From Albula goreensis (Eukaryota; Chordata; Actinopteri; Albuliformes; Albulidae), in NCBI GenBank assembly GCA_022829145.1, contig CM040742.1, positions 12,240,131-12,304,130 on the forward strand: DNA of 64,000 nucleotides. The letters are read 5' to 3'. The notes under the pieces are model-generated. The model had not been told where the DNA came from and did no database searches. It saw only the letters and a list, made by a program, of their open reading frames with translations. Positions 26,279 through 37,927 of this stretch are shown here, piece by piece. Numbering within the stretch: the first letter of the stretch is position 1; every line of letters begins with the position of its first letter. The position numbers and the translations under genes are program-made.

Positions 26279-29200
26279 CTGTGGCAGTGGGGTTACCAAA
26301 ATCAGACAAAGGGGAACTCTGTATGTGCAGGGGGTTTAGACAAAGCAAATGATAAAAACTTAATTTGGTTACATTAAATGGGTAAAATCTTAAATGTGTT
26401 AAAATGTATTTGGGACAAAATAGTGGAACTTAACCTTGTTTTCAACCACCTTAATTAAAGTAGAGACTGGCTGGAACAAAACCCAACACACCCAACACAC
26501 ACAAGAGCACAATCTGTGTTTTTCGAAACCACTGCTTTAGTAAGTCAATGACTTTAATTTATCTATAAAGTGCTGAAACACACCAAAAAACAAGCTGACA
26601 TATGGTTTTGCTGACTCAATGATTATACAACCATTGTGTATGCAATTCAATCCAAAGTATTCTATTTTAGAATGAAAAGAGCACATTGCAAGGGACATGT
26701 TTGCTTGTCTCCAATCAAGTATATCATACTCAAGGAAAACGGTGTTGTAATGTCATGTCTGTTCTGACTCGATATGCTTTTAAGGAGACTTTTGACTGAA
26801 TCTTGCCAATCTTGCTGGTATTCTGTCACTCACTGGGCGTAGATGACTTTGGCCAGGCAGTCTCTCCTCATGCTGCACTCTGCCATGGAGCACGGTTTGA
26901 GAAGGACACTCTGCTTCCCCGCCCGCAGAGTCCTTAATCTCAGACAGGCCAACAGCTGCTCCTCTGAGATCTGCAGCAGGTCAGCGGTGCACTGCAGGAA
27001 GTCTGGAGAGGACACACACCAGACGGGATTAAAACACACAGGTAGGGACAGCAGCTGGTTCAAAATCTGCCCTCATTCATTCAACTATGGTAGCACTTTG
27101 GAGGAGTGCCAAGGGTGGCAGGTAATGTTTGCTGAAATTAGGTTTCATTGACGCCTGCCAGGGTGGAGGTGCACTTAGCAGTCAATGAAATGTAGCTTCA
27201 CCTTCGTTTCAAAAATTGCATGTATGATCCAATCAAAACGTTTTTCTCTCCACAGGCAAAGTGGTCACTGGTCCAAATTGAGTTACTGATACTACATGGT
27301 AGCTTCTCCCATTTCTGGTTCAATGAAACCTCACTCCCCCATCACTAGCAGGATGTGACTGAACACCACCGACATGAGAATGAAGTTCTTTGACATCACA
27401 ATGGGTGAAGCTACAGTGAATTGTCAAGATTGGGATTCGTTCGCACATGACAATGATTGACCAGTCACTGAACCAATCAGTGAACCACTCCTTCATTTTC
27501 AATGTTACCGAGCTAAGTTGAACCCATTAAGTGTTGCTTTGGAGCAAAAACTTGTTAACTGGTTCAAAGAACTCATTTAAGCTCCACCCATTATGGGACT
27601 CATGAAACCTTGCTGTGGCATAAAGCCACCCATTTTGTTGGGGGTGTTTTTTGGTAATAAACCAATGATCAGTTACTACTTCTGACCAATCATGAAATCC
27701 CGTGGGCAGGACTCCAATTGGATGTGGCTATCCAATGCCTGAAGCAGCCCCAATCAATCAGAGCCACCCCCAGAAATCTGAGGACCAATCAGACAGCCGA
27801 GGCTGGAAAAAGATCAATGCATTTTGCCAGTTGCTGTTTAGAGACAGTTGCATGTCTGTAGAGGAGACTAACCTTTGGATTGCTCTTCAAGATTACAAGG
27901 TTGTGACTCATCTGTTGGAGGGCAGAAGGAGACATTCCCAAGATGGAGCAATCCTGCTAATACCTGGTCAACAACAAACAAAATAAATCTGTCAGCTTTT
28001 AAGAGGAATATTTTCATTTATTTATTTTTTTAGCAATTCTCACAGGTGATATATATATAGTACTACAAGAGCCTTTCTTCACTTACCTGAAAAATCTGCC
28101 CCTGCTTCTCTTTGGTAATGCCCAGGTTTTTCATTGCATCTGTGGTTTCCTTAAAACAATCTTCTACAAAAGCACAAGAGAAAAGCCATTGCTTTCAGGC
28201 AGCAGAAATGGGCAGCCATATTACACTGTGTACAATCAAGACATTAAATAGTAAACACTGAGGTTCAATAAAATCAAAGATCCACGATCACATTCTTCAT
28301 TGACAAAGTACTGGAATCTTTACATTGACAAAGAACTGGAATCTTTACATTGACAAAGAACATGGAATGTTTGAGGTGTGCTCTAAATCAAAATGACTGA
28401 TACGAATTCTTTTGTGTACAGTCCATTAATACAGCTGGGTATTAAGTCAAGCGATTCAGGCTAAGCACCTAGATCAAGGTTGCAACAGCAGGGAATAAAA
28501 CTGAACCTGCAACCTCCGTAGCTCCCTAAACATTATATTACACGACCATCCCTCAACCATAAATAGCTTTCAAGTTAAGGCTGTAGCTCACAGTTCCACA
28601 CCAATGACAAAATTCGCTAACACACAATTGCTGTTTACCCTCTAGGCTTTTGTCGGCATTAGGTAGCCAGGCAAACAACTGGTCACGCGGCATCCTCCAT
28701 TCCTGTCTCTGTTCCTCTGTAGCTCCCTTCATCATCTACAAACAGAGGGAAACACAATCAATCCAAAATAACAACCTGCTCGTATTGTACCTTTTGTACA
28801 ACTACATGTATCATACAGTACTTATCATACACAAAAGACAGACAAAACTACTCATGTATAAACTATCATAAAGAAAATGAATCAAAGGTATATAGAAAAA
28901 GGGGGATAACTAGAAATCAATTAAGATAATTCACATATATGTAAAAGCTGAAATGAAATCTTAAGTCTTTAAAATTAGATTACATATATACTAAAAAAAG
29001 AATTTCTTGAGAGTAATGTGGGAAACAGTTCCGTAACTTTAGTTTATAACAACAATAGGCCAACTGTATGTCACGTTGGGTAAATCAAGTAGAGACTACT
29101 AAATTTAACAGCTAAATTTGCTTCATAAGGGGAATTAAGAAAATAAGGAACACTTAAAAAGTTTAAAATTAAACCAAATCGTCGTAAAACTTGCCTGGTA

Positions 29201-32200
29201 AAATATGTGGAAATTTCTCTCATTAGCAGCTTGGCAAGCGACTCTGGTTTTCTCCAGGAGGTATGTTTGAACAGAGGCCCCGACTAACAGCTGTGATCTG
29301 AGAGATAAAAAAGCGCAAATGCTGTGCTGTCAAATGAAGCGCTGGGCAGCAGAAACTGACCACCACACTTACACAAAACTGCTATTATGTATTATTTTAT
29401 TGAAATGAGATATCGACATCTCAGACTAGTGGCTGCCATACAGGAGGACCTGACTGACCTGTTCAGCTGTAGCTGAATGTATTTTCCGAATCGGCTGCTG
29501 TTGTTGTTCCTTAACGTGCAGGCATTTCCTGTCGGGAAAAAGCATGGGATAAATTGCGTGAATGTAAGACAGGTATAGCGGAGTCCAGGGACATGACAAC
29601 ATGAGCGTCTAGTGCACAGCGTGAAGTCATCCCTGGAGAAGCAATAAGGGCGAAACCGGTTCCCTTGGCTGGGATCCAATCGCTCAGGGATCTGCTTTAG
29701 CTTGGTCGGTATGTGGTGTTGACCCCCAGTAGTGTTTAAGTGATGGTACATGTGGACCTGCAGGCCCGGCTCTAAGGCTCATATAAATCAGGTAAATGCA
29801 CTTACCTTCTCCTTAACTGAAAGCTGCTCTGGGTCTGAGTGCTTGCTAAATGGCTGTAAAAAGGGCTCACTGTTGAAAACTTACTGGAGATCTACCTATC
29901 AGACAGGCACACAGAATCAACCACACCTATGCCTCTGTCTCTTACCAAAGGCCTCCATTATGGGGTTAGAGTCCAGAACCCGCTTTTCTATCCTCTCTAT
30001 TGTGTCCTGACATTTTGGGGAGGACGACGAGGCAGCAACAGTGGCGTAGTACTTCATGAGGCAGCGAGACGTCCACGTCTGGGGGAGATATAGAGCAACA
30101 TCTCTGTATGGACTGAGCAGTACAACAACATCACTGTTCATCGACATTCAGTCAGATCACACTGTCAATGATATTTTTATTTTGTAATGTTATTCATAAA
30201 ACTCGTGCCATTGATTATCGTGACACAGATTTATGGAATATCACCCAGCAATAGATTTGATGATGTGATGAGGACTCGGGGCGTATGAGAAAGAGCAGTG
30301 AACTCTTCAGTACCTTCCCTGCTCCGCTCTCCCCGCTGACCACCAGCGACTGGTCCGTCGGCTCCACCTGTCCCTGTACGTTCCTGTAAGCCTCCTCAGC
30401 CACGATGAAGATGTGCGGTTTGAACTCCTGCACAATCAACAGGAAAAAACAGCCTTTAATTTAAAGACAGCATCAGCAAGGTACCAAACTACTCTGAGCA
30501 TTTTTTCCTGGGCTGACCACAATTTTCACCATACTCTCAAATAAGTTTGTTGTTCCAATCACTCTTTATTCTACAGTCTTTATTTGGATCCCCATTAGCT
30601 GTTGCGTAGGCAACCACTGGTCACTCCACACATACTGTTGCATTTATGTAATGTTGTCTGTTTCCCTCACATTTTTCTCCTCGAACCAAGCAAACCTGTT
30701 TCCCAAAGAACCCTAGCTGACGCACTTAAGCAGTTCATTTCTTGCTCAAGGCACTTTGATTCAGCGGGTTTTATGGCCTACCTGTGGCTGCGGGGCGAAG
30801 TGGTACTCTTTCATCACGTCCAGGGAGTACAGGTGAGGGATGGGCTGGAAGGGGTTCAGGGCCACCAGGGTGCAGCCTGCATGGGTGTAGAACACCTTCA
30901 CCCGGTACCTGGCCTGCAGGCATTTCAGAACTGCAGAGCGGAACAGAAAAGAACATTTTTTTAAATTTTTTGTGTTACTTGTTATGTTTGTTTACTTTTT
31001 TATTGTTAGCTTCATGTTGTGCTTCATCAGTTATTTATTTTAATGCACTGACCTTACAAGCCCATTGGAATCTCTCCCTCCTAACACTCATACAAAATTT
31101 GTTCTGTCTTTAGATCTGTGTAATACACTAAAGCCATTGCCAGATCTACACTGGATTTGCCCAACTAAGTAGGAGTCTTGTCCAATTCCCAACCTCCCAT
31201 ACAGGAAAGCTACATCTCAAGTGTCACATCCTCCACATACAGCGCATTTCTTTGTTCGGGCATGACGAGCTGGTTTAGCAGGGTCAACAGCGGTATGCTC
31301 AAGGCACATTACCTGTAGTGGGGGTGACGGGGTTGACTTTGGTCAGGTCGTCATAGGTGTGCAGTGTCTCTTCATCGATCAGGAAGGCTCGGACGTCTCC
31401 TTCCAGCGAGTCGTTGAGAGACTGGCGATGAGGCTCGGTCTTGGTCTTGCTTCCGAAGCCATTTCCCTACACAACAAATAACACGGGCATTTTACTGCAC
31501 ATTACGTTTCTATTTTAGGCATTTTGAAGATGCCCTTTATAATAATTGATATTATATAATGAATGGCATTTTATACACACTATGAATTTACATGGCCAGA
31601 CATTTACTGAGGGTAAGGTATCTTCCTCAGGGGTAAAACAGCAGGACTGTACCCACAACCTCTGGGATTTCAAGCCATTACACTACACTACTGCCCACAT
31701 TAATATTATAATGTTAACATGTGAAGAAGGGTGTGGTCCAAAAGAGAAATTACACTTGATACATGTCCATTTATTTACATTTACATAGTATTACAGTATA
31801 TGCTGATACATAGTGTTCAAGCAATCAGGTGAGGTGTGAGATTTTTTTGTTCTGAGTAATTAGGAAATGCTTACTTTCAAATGCCCCAACTGTCTTCATC
31901 ACAGGCTGGGCATTTGAGTATATCATAAATGTATGCATCAAGTGTATGAACATCAAGGACTACATTACATAGCAAATTTACAATTTAGGCACACATGCCC
32001 TACAATTTAACACATGCCCTTATCCTGGTTAACCTCATTTTATACACATTTATACAGCTGGATATTCACTAAAGGTGAAGTTCCTTTCTCAAGGGTACAA
32101 CCTTTTGCTTCAAAACCTGCAACCTCACAGTTACACGCGCCGTTCCCTAACCATTATGTCACACTGATGCCAGAGCAGGAGCGTCAGACAGCCCTCCCTG

Positions 32201-34703
32201 CAACTCAAAATCACATTTCCAGAGCAGTAACCTTCTTGAGAGTACACAAAATGAGTCATTTAGCTTATGACAACAAAAGGAAACATCACTAAAAGATGCC
32301 AATTAAACGTCAGCCACATTTGTGCCTTCCACGACTGACCATGGGGCTAGGGCTTATCGTGGTTTACACCAGTCTGTGGTATCCATGGTGCCTGGTTTGT
32401 GTGCAGTAGGCAGTAACAGGTTCCACCTGGCTCTGAGGGGGGAAAACCTTATCTCAAACCTGACACAGGTCACCTTGGCTCAAGAGTATTTTACTGAACT
32501 GCTGCTCCTGATTCCAATGAATTAATTTCACATTTAGACAGAGGAATTATTCAAAAGTGCATCTAGTTAGTTCTTTCAAGTTTTAAATTTACTTGTGGAA
32601 ATGAGAGCCTATAAAATTTAAAAACATAAAATAAAATATGCAGGAAAATACTTTTGCATTTGGCAATTATTAGAATTTGTAACAAGGACTAACGAAATCA
32701 TTGTTGTACTGTATTATTTAGTACATTCTTCCTGTATCCATCACCAGCGAGGCAGTAGTCATGTGACTTCTCTCCACTGTTGTGCCCTTTCTTGAGCAGT
32801 GGAAAGAACAGCTTGCATGTCCTGGTGCTACATTCTCCACACCAGGGTGTGGCCTTGGTTTGGACACAGTAAAAAAGAAAAAAAAAAAAAAACAGGACAC
32901 AAACGGACTACCTACTGACCACGCAATGCTAATTAATAGAACAGGCAGAAAATTCTCGGTCCTCTGATTCCTAAACTGAATCAATTTTTATTTGCAAATT
33001 TAAGAGAAGTTAGTTCACGGATTACTGTTACGTTTTTAAATAGTCTTGGTTAGATTGTTCTAGACTCCTTAATTGGATTTGAGGGATGGCACCCAACCTT
33101 TGGCTGGAACTTGTATTTGGACTACATTTTCCTCGAATAAAGCAGCAAGCGCACAGTGGTGACGTCTCAATCCCGCATTAGCTATTGGGGTTTGTTTAAA
33201 GACACCGCCGTGTCATGTACAGGTTAAATCCATAGTAAACCTCACGCAGTAAATCCTGTCTATAATAAACAAACGCACACATGCGCGTTTTTCGATATTT
33301 GATTTTAGAATGTGCACAGCTAGTACAAATCCAGGATTACTCCCATTCGGAACAGAACTCGCGACCTGACAAACTTAATGATGCTGAATTGTCTGGAAGT
33401 TAACTAGCCTACTACATTCCAATGTAAATATTTAGGTATATACGCCACACATCATGAAACGCCTTGATGAAATTGAATGAATGTCAAATCAAATATTAAA
33501 TCTGAGGAACCGATTTCCTTTAAAGGACATGGTCATAACTATGATAGATGCATAAAATAATTGATCTCATTAACGATATGAAAATTCGAGTTGTATGACA
33601 GCTAAATTGTAAATAAGTAAGGCTGATGCACCGACAAAAATGTCTGCGCAGTACCGGACTCATTTGAAATCGCTGGATTAAGGCACACGCATCAGAGGAT
33701 TATAATGTGAATTGGGGCTATGAGTACCTATGACGAACAGATTACAGTGACAATTAACGGGGTTGCAGATTAATGGGAAGGAAGTGTCCTTGTTTTGGTG
33801 AGTAGCCTAATCTGACACGTCCTAGAGACATGTGCAACAGCCACGAGAATGCAAACATTATCACTGTAGGGCAGCTATGTCCAGCCATGAGCTACCGTTT
33901 TATAACACATAGTAATCATTATTTACACAGTATGCAATATGTATCTGCCTAGTTACCAATCTTTGCACAAATAATTCACAAGTTTTGTTCATTAGTTGTA
34001 TTTAATGTTGAAATCTGCCATCTATCTCAACGTAGCTAACGTTAGTTGGTTTAACTATTTTGCTAACTATGATGAAATCTATCATTAGCTACAAATAACC
34101 AACGGCAGCTACAATTGATTTAAATTGCAAGCAGTTATTGTTCATTGGTAGATGATTTTACTGTAACATAGTATTGCGCTATTTCTTGGCTTTACCATTA
34201 ATGTGACTCAGACAACAATTAAATTAGCTAACGTAGGCTTTACATTCTCCATATTAAGTCATTGCAAGGCAAAATATAAAGTGTATTGCTTAGCTAAAAG
34301 CAAAATAATTATTCTTACTTTTATATCAGATACCACTACTAATTTCTTCAACTACCGTTAGCTACGATCAGCGAGCTAGCAAGCAAAATGAATCAACATT
34401 CAATATTTCTAAGTGACCTCCATCTTTAAAATCTATTGTAAACTTTTCAGTTTTCACAGAGTAATCTAAAACGGGCATTGACAACACTTCAACAACCCTC
34501 TCAATGAAATATCAATAACTATGTGAAAGGACACGTGTGCGAAAAAACAACCACACTTGCTTGCTAAGTCACGGCCCAGTAAATACCTTCTGCTGATGTC
34601 TTGTACGTTGACCCTTTTCAAAATTCAAAGAACTGGCACGAATCCCGTCGGTAGCTGAAATTGTTCCGTTGTTTTCCCAAAGTTTCTTTTTTACATTTGC
34701 CAT
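16803..34703 (-). CDS. myo19: Unconventional myosin-XIX
   Basis: Actin motor of the mitochondrial outer membrane. Twenty-four coding exons on the minus strand: 34703-34587, 31466-31313, 30930-30782, 30427-30314, 30078-29946, 29528-29459, 29297-29195, 28735-28639, 28163-28087, 27963-27873, 27002-26834, 25115-25042, 24938-24817, 24326-24213, 23597-23421, 23207-23067, 22609-22502, 22125-22055, 21443-21364, 19625-19465, 19038-18909, 18482-18397, 17677-17351, 16916-16803. Phases agree throughout and sum to 2,979 nt, 992 residues (human 970). Seen: P-loop GESGAGK (172-178), switch I NNSSRFGK (about 231-238), switch II DVYGFE (453-458), three IQ-like motifs (about 788-845), then the C-terminal mitochondrial-attachment region ending [10 protein letters not shown]. 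Exon 1 is the weak point: its 39 codons have no recognised human counterpart, and translation might start elsewhere. All other exons match the family residue for residue in layout. Confidence 0.95.
17056..17222 (+). repeat. Teleost interspersed repeat ending in 'gcgctatacaaataaaa'
   Basis: Within the last myo19 intron. The end 'gttgcaaaaagcgctataca' plus 'aataaa' resembles a repeat 3' end common in fish introns. It keeps an ORF open past the real exon end at 17351, creating a false 203-residue minus-strand reading frame. Confidence 0.55.
18342..18366. repeat. (ATC)n / (ATT)n microsatellite
   Basis: Short trinucleotide run, five or six ATC units after ATT-rich sequence, in a myo19 intron. Confidence 0.8.
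19260..19405 (-). repeat. tRNA-derived SINE copy (family A)
   Basis: 'gacattttgtagacaccctt' and 'gtccagagcaattta' are the tail; 'aatcattatgctacactgcc' is the reverse of the A-box side. In a myo19 intron. Confidence 0.6.
21495..21738 (-). repeat. Second tRNA-derived SINE (family B)
   Basis: On the minus strand it begins 'gggcctctgagtggctcaca', with an A-box-like TGGCTCACAGGG and a B-box-like GGCTCGAAACTT about 40 bases apart, then a GC-rich body. It is much more GC-rich than its surroundings. Lies between myo19 exons; not the same sequence as family A. Confidence 0.55.
25154..25187. repeat. poly-A tract
   Basis: About 34 A in a row, immediately 5' (gene sense) of the myo19 exon at 25042-25115; on the myo19 strand it is a poly-U run in the intron. 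Confidence 0.9.
25390..25515 (+). repeat. tRNA-derived SINE copy (family A, best preserved)
   Basis: Head 'tagtctagtggctaaggtac' (A-box-like, TAGTGGCTAAGG) and tail 'gctttggataaaagcgtcag' plus 'ctaaatgactataatgtaa'. This is the only near-complete plus-strand copy and defines the orientation of the minus-strand copies. In a myo19 intron. Confidence 0.7.
26241..26275. repeat. (TG)n microsatellite
   Basis: About 17 TG units in a myo19 intron. Confidence 0.95.
27141..27331. mobile_element. MITE-like element, copy 2
   Basis: Bounded by 'ggtttcattg' at 27141 and its exact reverse complement 'caatgaaacc' ending at 27331. The right end (ggttcaatgaaacct) is almost identical to that of copy 1. No ORF. 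A related fragment follows at about 27540-27620 ('gggactcatgaaacc'). In a myo19 intron. Confidence 0.6.
28430..28555 (-). repeat. tRNA-derived SINE fragment (family A)
   Basis: Contains 'aaaactgaacctgcaacctc' and 'cattatattacacgaccatc', the reverse of the tRNA-like head; the tail is missing or too diverged to see. Confidence 0.5.
28736..29194 (-). other. myo19: GC-AG intron in myo19
   Basis: The exon ending at 29195 reads TACCAG|GCAAGT on the minus strand, a GC donor with an otherwise perfect consensus. The acceptor is TTTGTAG before 28735. The frame is kept (phase 0), and no GT donor nearby gives the family sequence. Confidence 0.8.
31505..31705 (-). repeat. tRNA-derived SINE copy (family A)
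   Basis: 'ttaggcattttgaagatgcc' at the tail and 'cattacactacactactgcc' at the head side. In myo19 intron 1, upstream of exon 2. Confidence 0.55.
31975..32172 (-). repeat. tRNA-derived SINE copy (family A)
   Basis: 'acacatgcccttatcctggt', 'acagctggatattcactaaa' and 'cattatgtcacactgatgcc' follow the same order as in the other minus-strand copies. In myo19 intron 1. Confidence 0.6.
32173..34586 (-). other. Rest of myo19 intron 1
   Basis: No exon recognised. From about 34030 to 34390 the DNA is rich in GCTAAC / GTTAGC / GCTAGC motifs, as near other gene starts here. Confidence 0.5.
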
Positions 34704-35297
34704 TTATCTAACTAACTCTTAAAGTGTGGAACAGACAAGTTCGACTTCATAAAATCTCCATATAGTCAGCTATATTTCCATTTGTACTTCCTCGTGAACG
34801 ATGAAGACAAGCGGTCGCTTTTTCTTTTCTGGCGTAAAATTCCACACTGGGCTGGAGCAAGGACAAAACTCCCACCCTCCCCGCCTCGCTGCACTCAAAC
34901 TCATCCCGGCTGTCAAAATGTGTGTGAATCGTAAAAACCCAACTACGTAACAGACGTTGTAAACAAACACGATACACCACGCCTTTTGCGTGACATTGTA
35001 CTCAGGAACGCCTAAATAGTGAACAAGGAAGTACGAGAACCTACTTCGGCTAAGGAGTGGATGGTTGTATTTTAAATGAAATTAAAGGCAAATAAATCAC
35101 AAAATGTGCTTTTAGTTGTCTGAGTAGATAACAAACTAGCAGCTAACCTCAGGACAGCTCAGAGGGCACGATCTGACTTATCAGACTGGTTGGCTAATAT
35201 CTGCGTTCACTTCTTGCAGCATGTAGCTCGCGCGCTAAAATGAGCAATTAAATTACAAGGAAATGTACTGATACAGCAATAGAACGCAACTTGCAAG
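34704..35297. promoter_or_regulatory. Shared myo19/pigw bidirectional promoter region
   Basis: The proposed myo19 ATG (34703, minus) and the pigw 5' UTR donor (35298, plus) are under 600 bases apart and face away from each other. The stretch 34800-34900 is locally GC-rich, with no TATA box seen. A bidirectional promoter is inferred from geometry only. Confidence 0.5.
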
Positions 35298-35814
35298 GTA
35301 TGTGTATAATTTCTTGTTCTTCCTATTCCATGTACGTGCCTCCACGCTTGGGAAAATGCTTACTTTCCTAAACTGATTATATATTTGGAAATATTTTATT
35401 ACAGATTGTTTTGTGAGAACTTCACCTGTACATCGTTGTGTTTATCAGCTGGATAGTAATCATGGAAATGCAACATAGCACATCTTATGTGCAAGTGTTG
35501 TTCTCGTACCCCTAAAACTATTTTGTATTTAATGTAAGATCTTTATCTCAGTATATAAATTCATGTTGATTTTGCTGATAACTCTCATTACAAAATCCTA
35601 AACAAAAATTATACTTTCATGTTCACATTGGAGATGCACTTTAAATCTTTTGATATCACAAAAGTCCAAAACTGAAGTAAGTCTTTGTTGCAGGGATACT
35701 ATAAAATCAAAAAGGTTTATCTAGCAGTGTGTGCAATTAAAAGTACATCTAATAGTGTGCAATACAGTTCAAACACAAGTGTTTTCATTTTGATTGTCCT
35801 CTATTTCTTTTCAG
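35298..35814 (+). other. pigw: Proposed 5' UTR intron of pigw
   Basis: Donor TTGCAAG|GTATGT at 35298; acceptor 'ctatttcttttcag' ending at 35814, 50 bases before the pigw ATG. Single-coding-exon genes of this family usually have a non-coding first exon. Confidence 0.6.
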
Positions 35815-35864
35815 GCAAATCTCCAGGCAAAAATTCTTGTTGAAAAACACCAAAGCAATCCAAA

Positions 35865-37361
35865 ATGTCTCAGAGAGAACTGAAAGAGGCATTTGTCAGC
35901 AACCTGAATGGGACAAGCCTTGGTGAAATCTCTCTGGGTTCTGTCCTTGCTCCTCTTTGTCTTATGAGTAGGGGACTGGTTTTGGTTCTTTATTACATTG
36001 GTAAGGGTGTGCTTCCACTAACCTGGAAGACCCACCTACTTATGGACTTCACCATGCTGGTGCTGCCACTCGTCCTGTCTTGCACAATACTGAGTGACAT
36101 CCTCCACGTGGCCATCCTGAGCTTGGCAGCCCTCAACACAGGTCTGCTGCTTTATGTTTACCACAGAAGAAAGCACAGCACCAGTGTGGCCTTACGGGAT
36201 GTATTCAAGAACTTTTTGCAGATAAATTTGGGGACAAACCGCATTCCCTTTGTGTCTGTCTTTCGAGTTCTCGTCAATGTAAAGACAGCCATTAGCATTC
36301 TTGCAGTGGACTTCAGTGTGTTCCCTAGGCGCTATGCAAAAGCTGAAACCTACGGGACTGGAGTTATGGACTTTGGTGTGGGAGCATATGTCTTAGCCAA
36401 CTCACTAGTTTGTCCTGAAGCACGGAGGAAGGAAGCCTCTCAACCCAAGATCAGCTATGTGACTAAACAGCTCCTGTCTGTTTGGCCATTAGTTTTGCTT
36501 GGAATGGCAAGGACGATCAGTCTCAAAGTGACAGGCTACCATGAACATGTAACAGAATATGGGGTACACTGGAATTTCTTTTTCACTCTGGCTTTAGTCC
36601 GAGTGGCTGCCTCAATCCTCCTTTCTTTATTTCCTGTCAGTATGTCATGGCTTTTGGCTCTTGTCATAGGTGGGGTTTACCAGATCGCTCTTGAGATGAC
36701 TGACCTCAAGTCCTATATTATACACAACAGTGACAGAACAGGGGGATTTCTGAGTGCCAACAAAGAGGGTGTGTTTTCAGTCATTGGATACACAGCCATC
36801 TATCTAGCTGGGGTTCAGGTGGGACTCTATATCATGAAATCCAGACCACTGGTTAAAGACTGGATCAAAGCAATATGTAATCTGTTGTTAGGAAGTTGTG
36901 GTTTATGGGTGGCCTTGTATGTTTGCCAGTCATTTGTAGAACCAGTGTCACGCAGGATGGCAAACCTTCCTTTTTGTATTTGGACTGTTGCCCAGTCTCT
37001 CTTCTTCCTGTCCTGTATATGTATTGCGGATTTTGTCTTAGTCTTTTCCAAATCCTTATCTAACTGTACAGTGATATCTTTATCTTGGAATCCAGTTCAA
37101 AACACCAAGCCTGAAACCACTTCCACAGAAGGGAACATAGGAGAGAAAATGGAGGGGCTTTGCTTAATTCAGGCTGTAAACAGAAATCAGCTATTGTTTT
37201 TTCTGTTGGCAAATATTATGACTGGTGTTACCAACGTTGTAGTCGACACGGTCAATAGCAGTGATTTATTCTCTGTGTGTGTGCTCCTGTCTTACATGTT
37301 CATGAACTGTTTTATTATATTCGTCTTACACCTCAAAAAAGTAACTGTGAAGTTTTGGTAA
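35865..37361 (+). CDS. pigw: GPI-inositol acyltransferase (PIG-W)
   Basis: ER-membrane enzyme that acylates the inositol ring of early GPI-anchor intermediates, before mannose addition. One uninterrupted 498-residue exon (human 504), starting Met-Ser-Gln-Arg-Glu and opening with the family's KEAFVSNLNGT segment. The protein is hydrophobic throughout, with about a dozen membrane segments. The conserved signature VDFSVFPRRYAKAETYGTG followed by MDFGVGAYV is at about residues 148-177, and EYGVHWNFFFTLAL is at about 229-242. The C-terminus ends KVTVKFW, close to the mammalian end. The start is supported by colinearity with mammalian PIGW. No frame break or missing segment was seen. It is head to head with myo19; a gypsy element lies about 200 bases beyond its stop. 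Confidence 0.97.
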   Translation: MSQRELKEAFVSNLNGTSLGEISLGSVLAPLCLMSRGLVLVLYYIGKGVLPLTWKTHLLMDFTMLVLPLVLSCTILSDILHVAILSLAALNTGLLLYVYHRRKHSTSVALRDVFKNFLQINLGTNRIPFVSVFRVLVNVKTAISILAVDFSVFPRRYAKAETYGTGVMDFGVGAYVLANSLVCPEARRKEASQPKISYVTKQLLSVWPLVLLGMARTISLKVTGYHEHVTEYGVHWNFFFTLALVRVAASILLSLFPVSMSWLLALVIGGVYQIALEMTDLKSYIIHNSDRTGGFLSANKEGVFSVIGYTAIYLAGVQVGLYIMKSRPLVKDWIKAICNLLLGSCGLWVALYVCQSFVEPVSRRMANLPFCIWTVAQSLFFLSCICIADFVLVFSKSLSNCTVISLSWNPVQNTKPETTSTEGNIGEKMEGLCLIQAVNRNQLLFFLLANIMTGVTNVVVDTVNSSDLFSVCVLLSYMFMNCFIIFVLHLKKVTVKFW

Positions 37362-37456
37362 TATTGTTCTTATTCATCCCCCCTGGGTTTTATTTAGTCA
37401 AGAGACAGATTTAGTTGCATGTAATGCATACATTATTGTAAGTGTTGAGAACATAC

Positions 37457-37462
37457 AATAAA
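37457..37462 (+). terminator. pigw: Poly-A signal AATAAA, pigw
   Basis: AATAAA 96 bases after the pigw stop and 104 bases before the retrotransposon edge, so the insertion spares the 3' UTR. Confidence 0.7.
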
Positions 37463-37566
37463 AATATATTAAATTAACAATGTTCAACGGATTTTCTGAA
37501 CTGTTTTGGTATACTGAGGAAAAATAGTCTTTGGTTTGAGCTAAACATTCATTTGTAGCATGCATA

Positions 37567-37916
37567 TGTTGCACCCTTAGAAAGACACTCGCGAAGCAGC
37601 TCTTCCTGTACAGGCAACTTTTTAATAAAAGCTCGGTTCGACATCAACAAGTGCTGTTTTATTACATCTTCTCCATCTGGCTTCTCTCTTCATTCCTTCA
37701 GATTCACACAGCATTATCCTAGCTTGCTTATGTCGTCACACAAACGTAAATATCTTAAAGTGACAGTACCTTATTTAATGATCAACACTAAGGATGCCTG
37801 TCCAACTATGTTACATACTAACAAATAAAATAAGGATTTTACAAACGTTTCCTTTTCACTTGGGGGTTTACATTTCTTTTAAGTTTGTAAGGCACATTGT
37901 TTTAAAGGGCACAACA
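37567..37916 (-). repeat. 3' LTR of the gypsy element (350 bp)
   Basis: Begins TGTTGC and ends CAACA on the plus strand, a TG...CA border with a 5-bp terminal inverted repeat. It matches the other LTR over all 350 bases except g/c in 'ttttaa(g/c)tttgtaa'. A minus-strand AATAAA at 37663-37658 may be the poly-A signal. Confidence 0.95.
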
Positions 37917-37927
37917 CCCTCCCCACT
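37917..37927 (-). other. Polypurine tract of the gypsy element
   Basis: On the element strand AGTGGGGAGGG directly abuts the 3' LTR, the expected plus-strand primer site. It is preceded by a T-rich stretch (TTTTATTTTTTTT), as usual. Confidence 0.85.

Noticed and set aside
34747-34980. Two minus-strand ORFs upstream of the myo19 start
   Set aside because: They lie in the promoter interval, overlap each other in different frames and do not resemble myosin.
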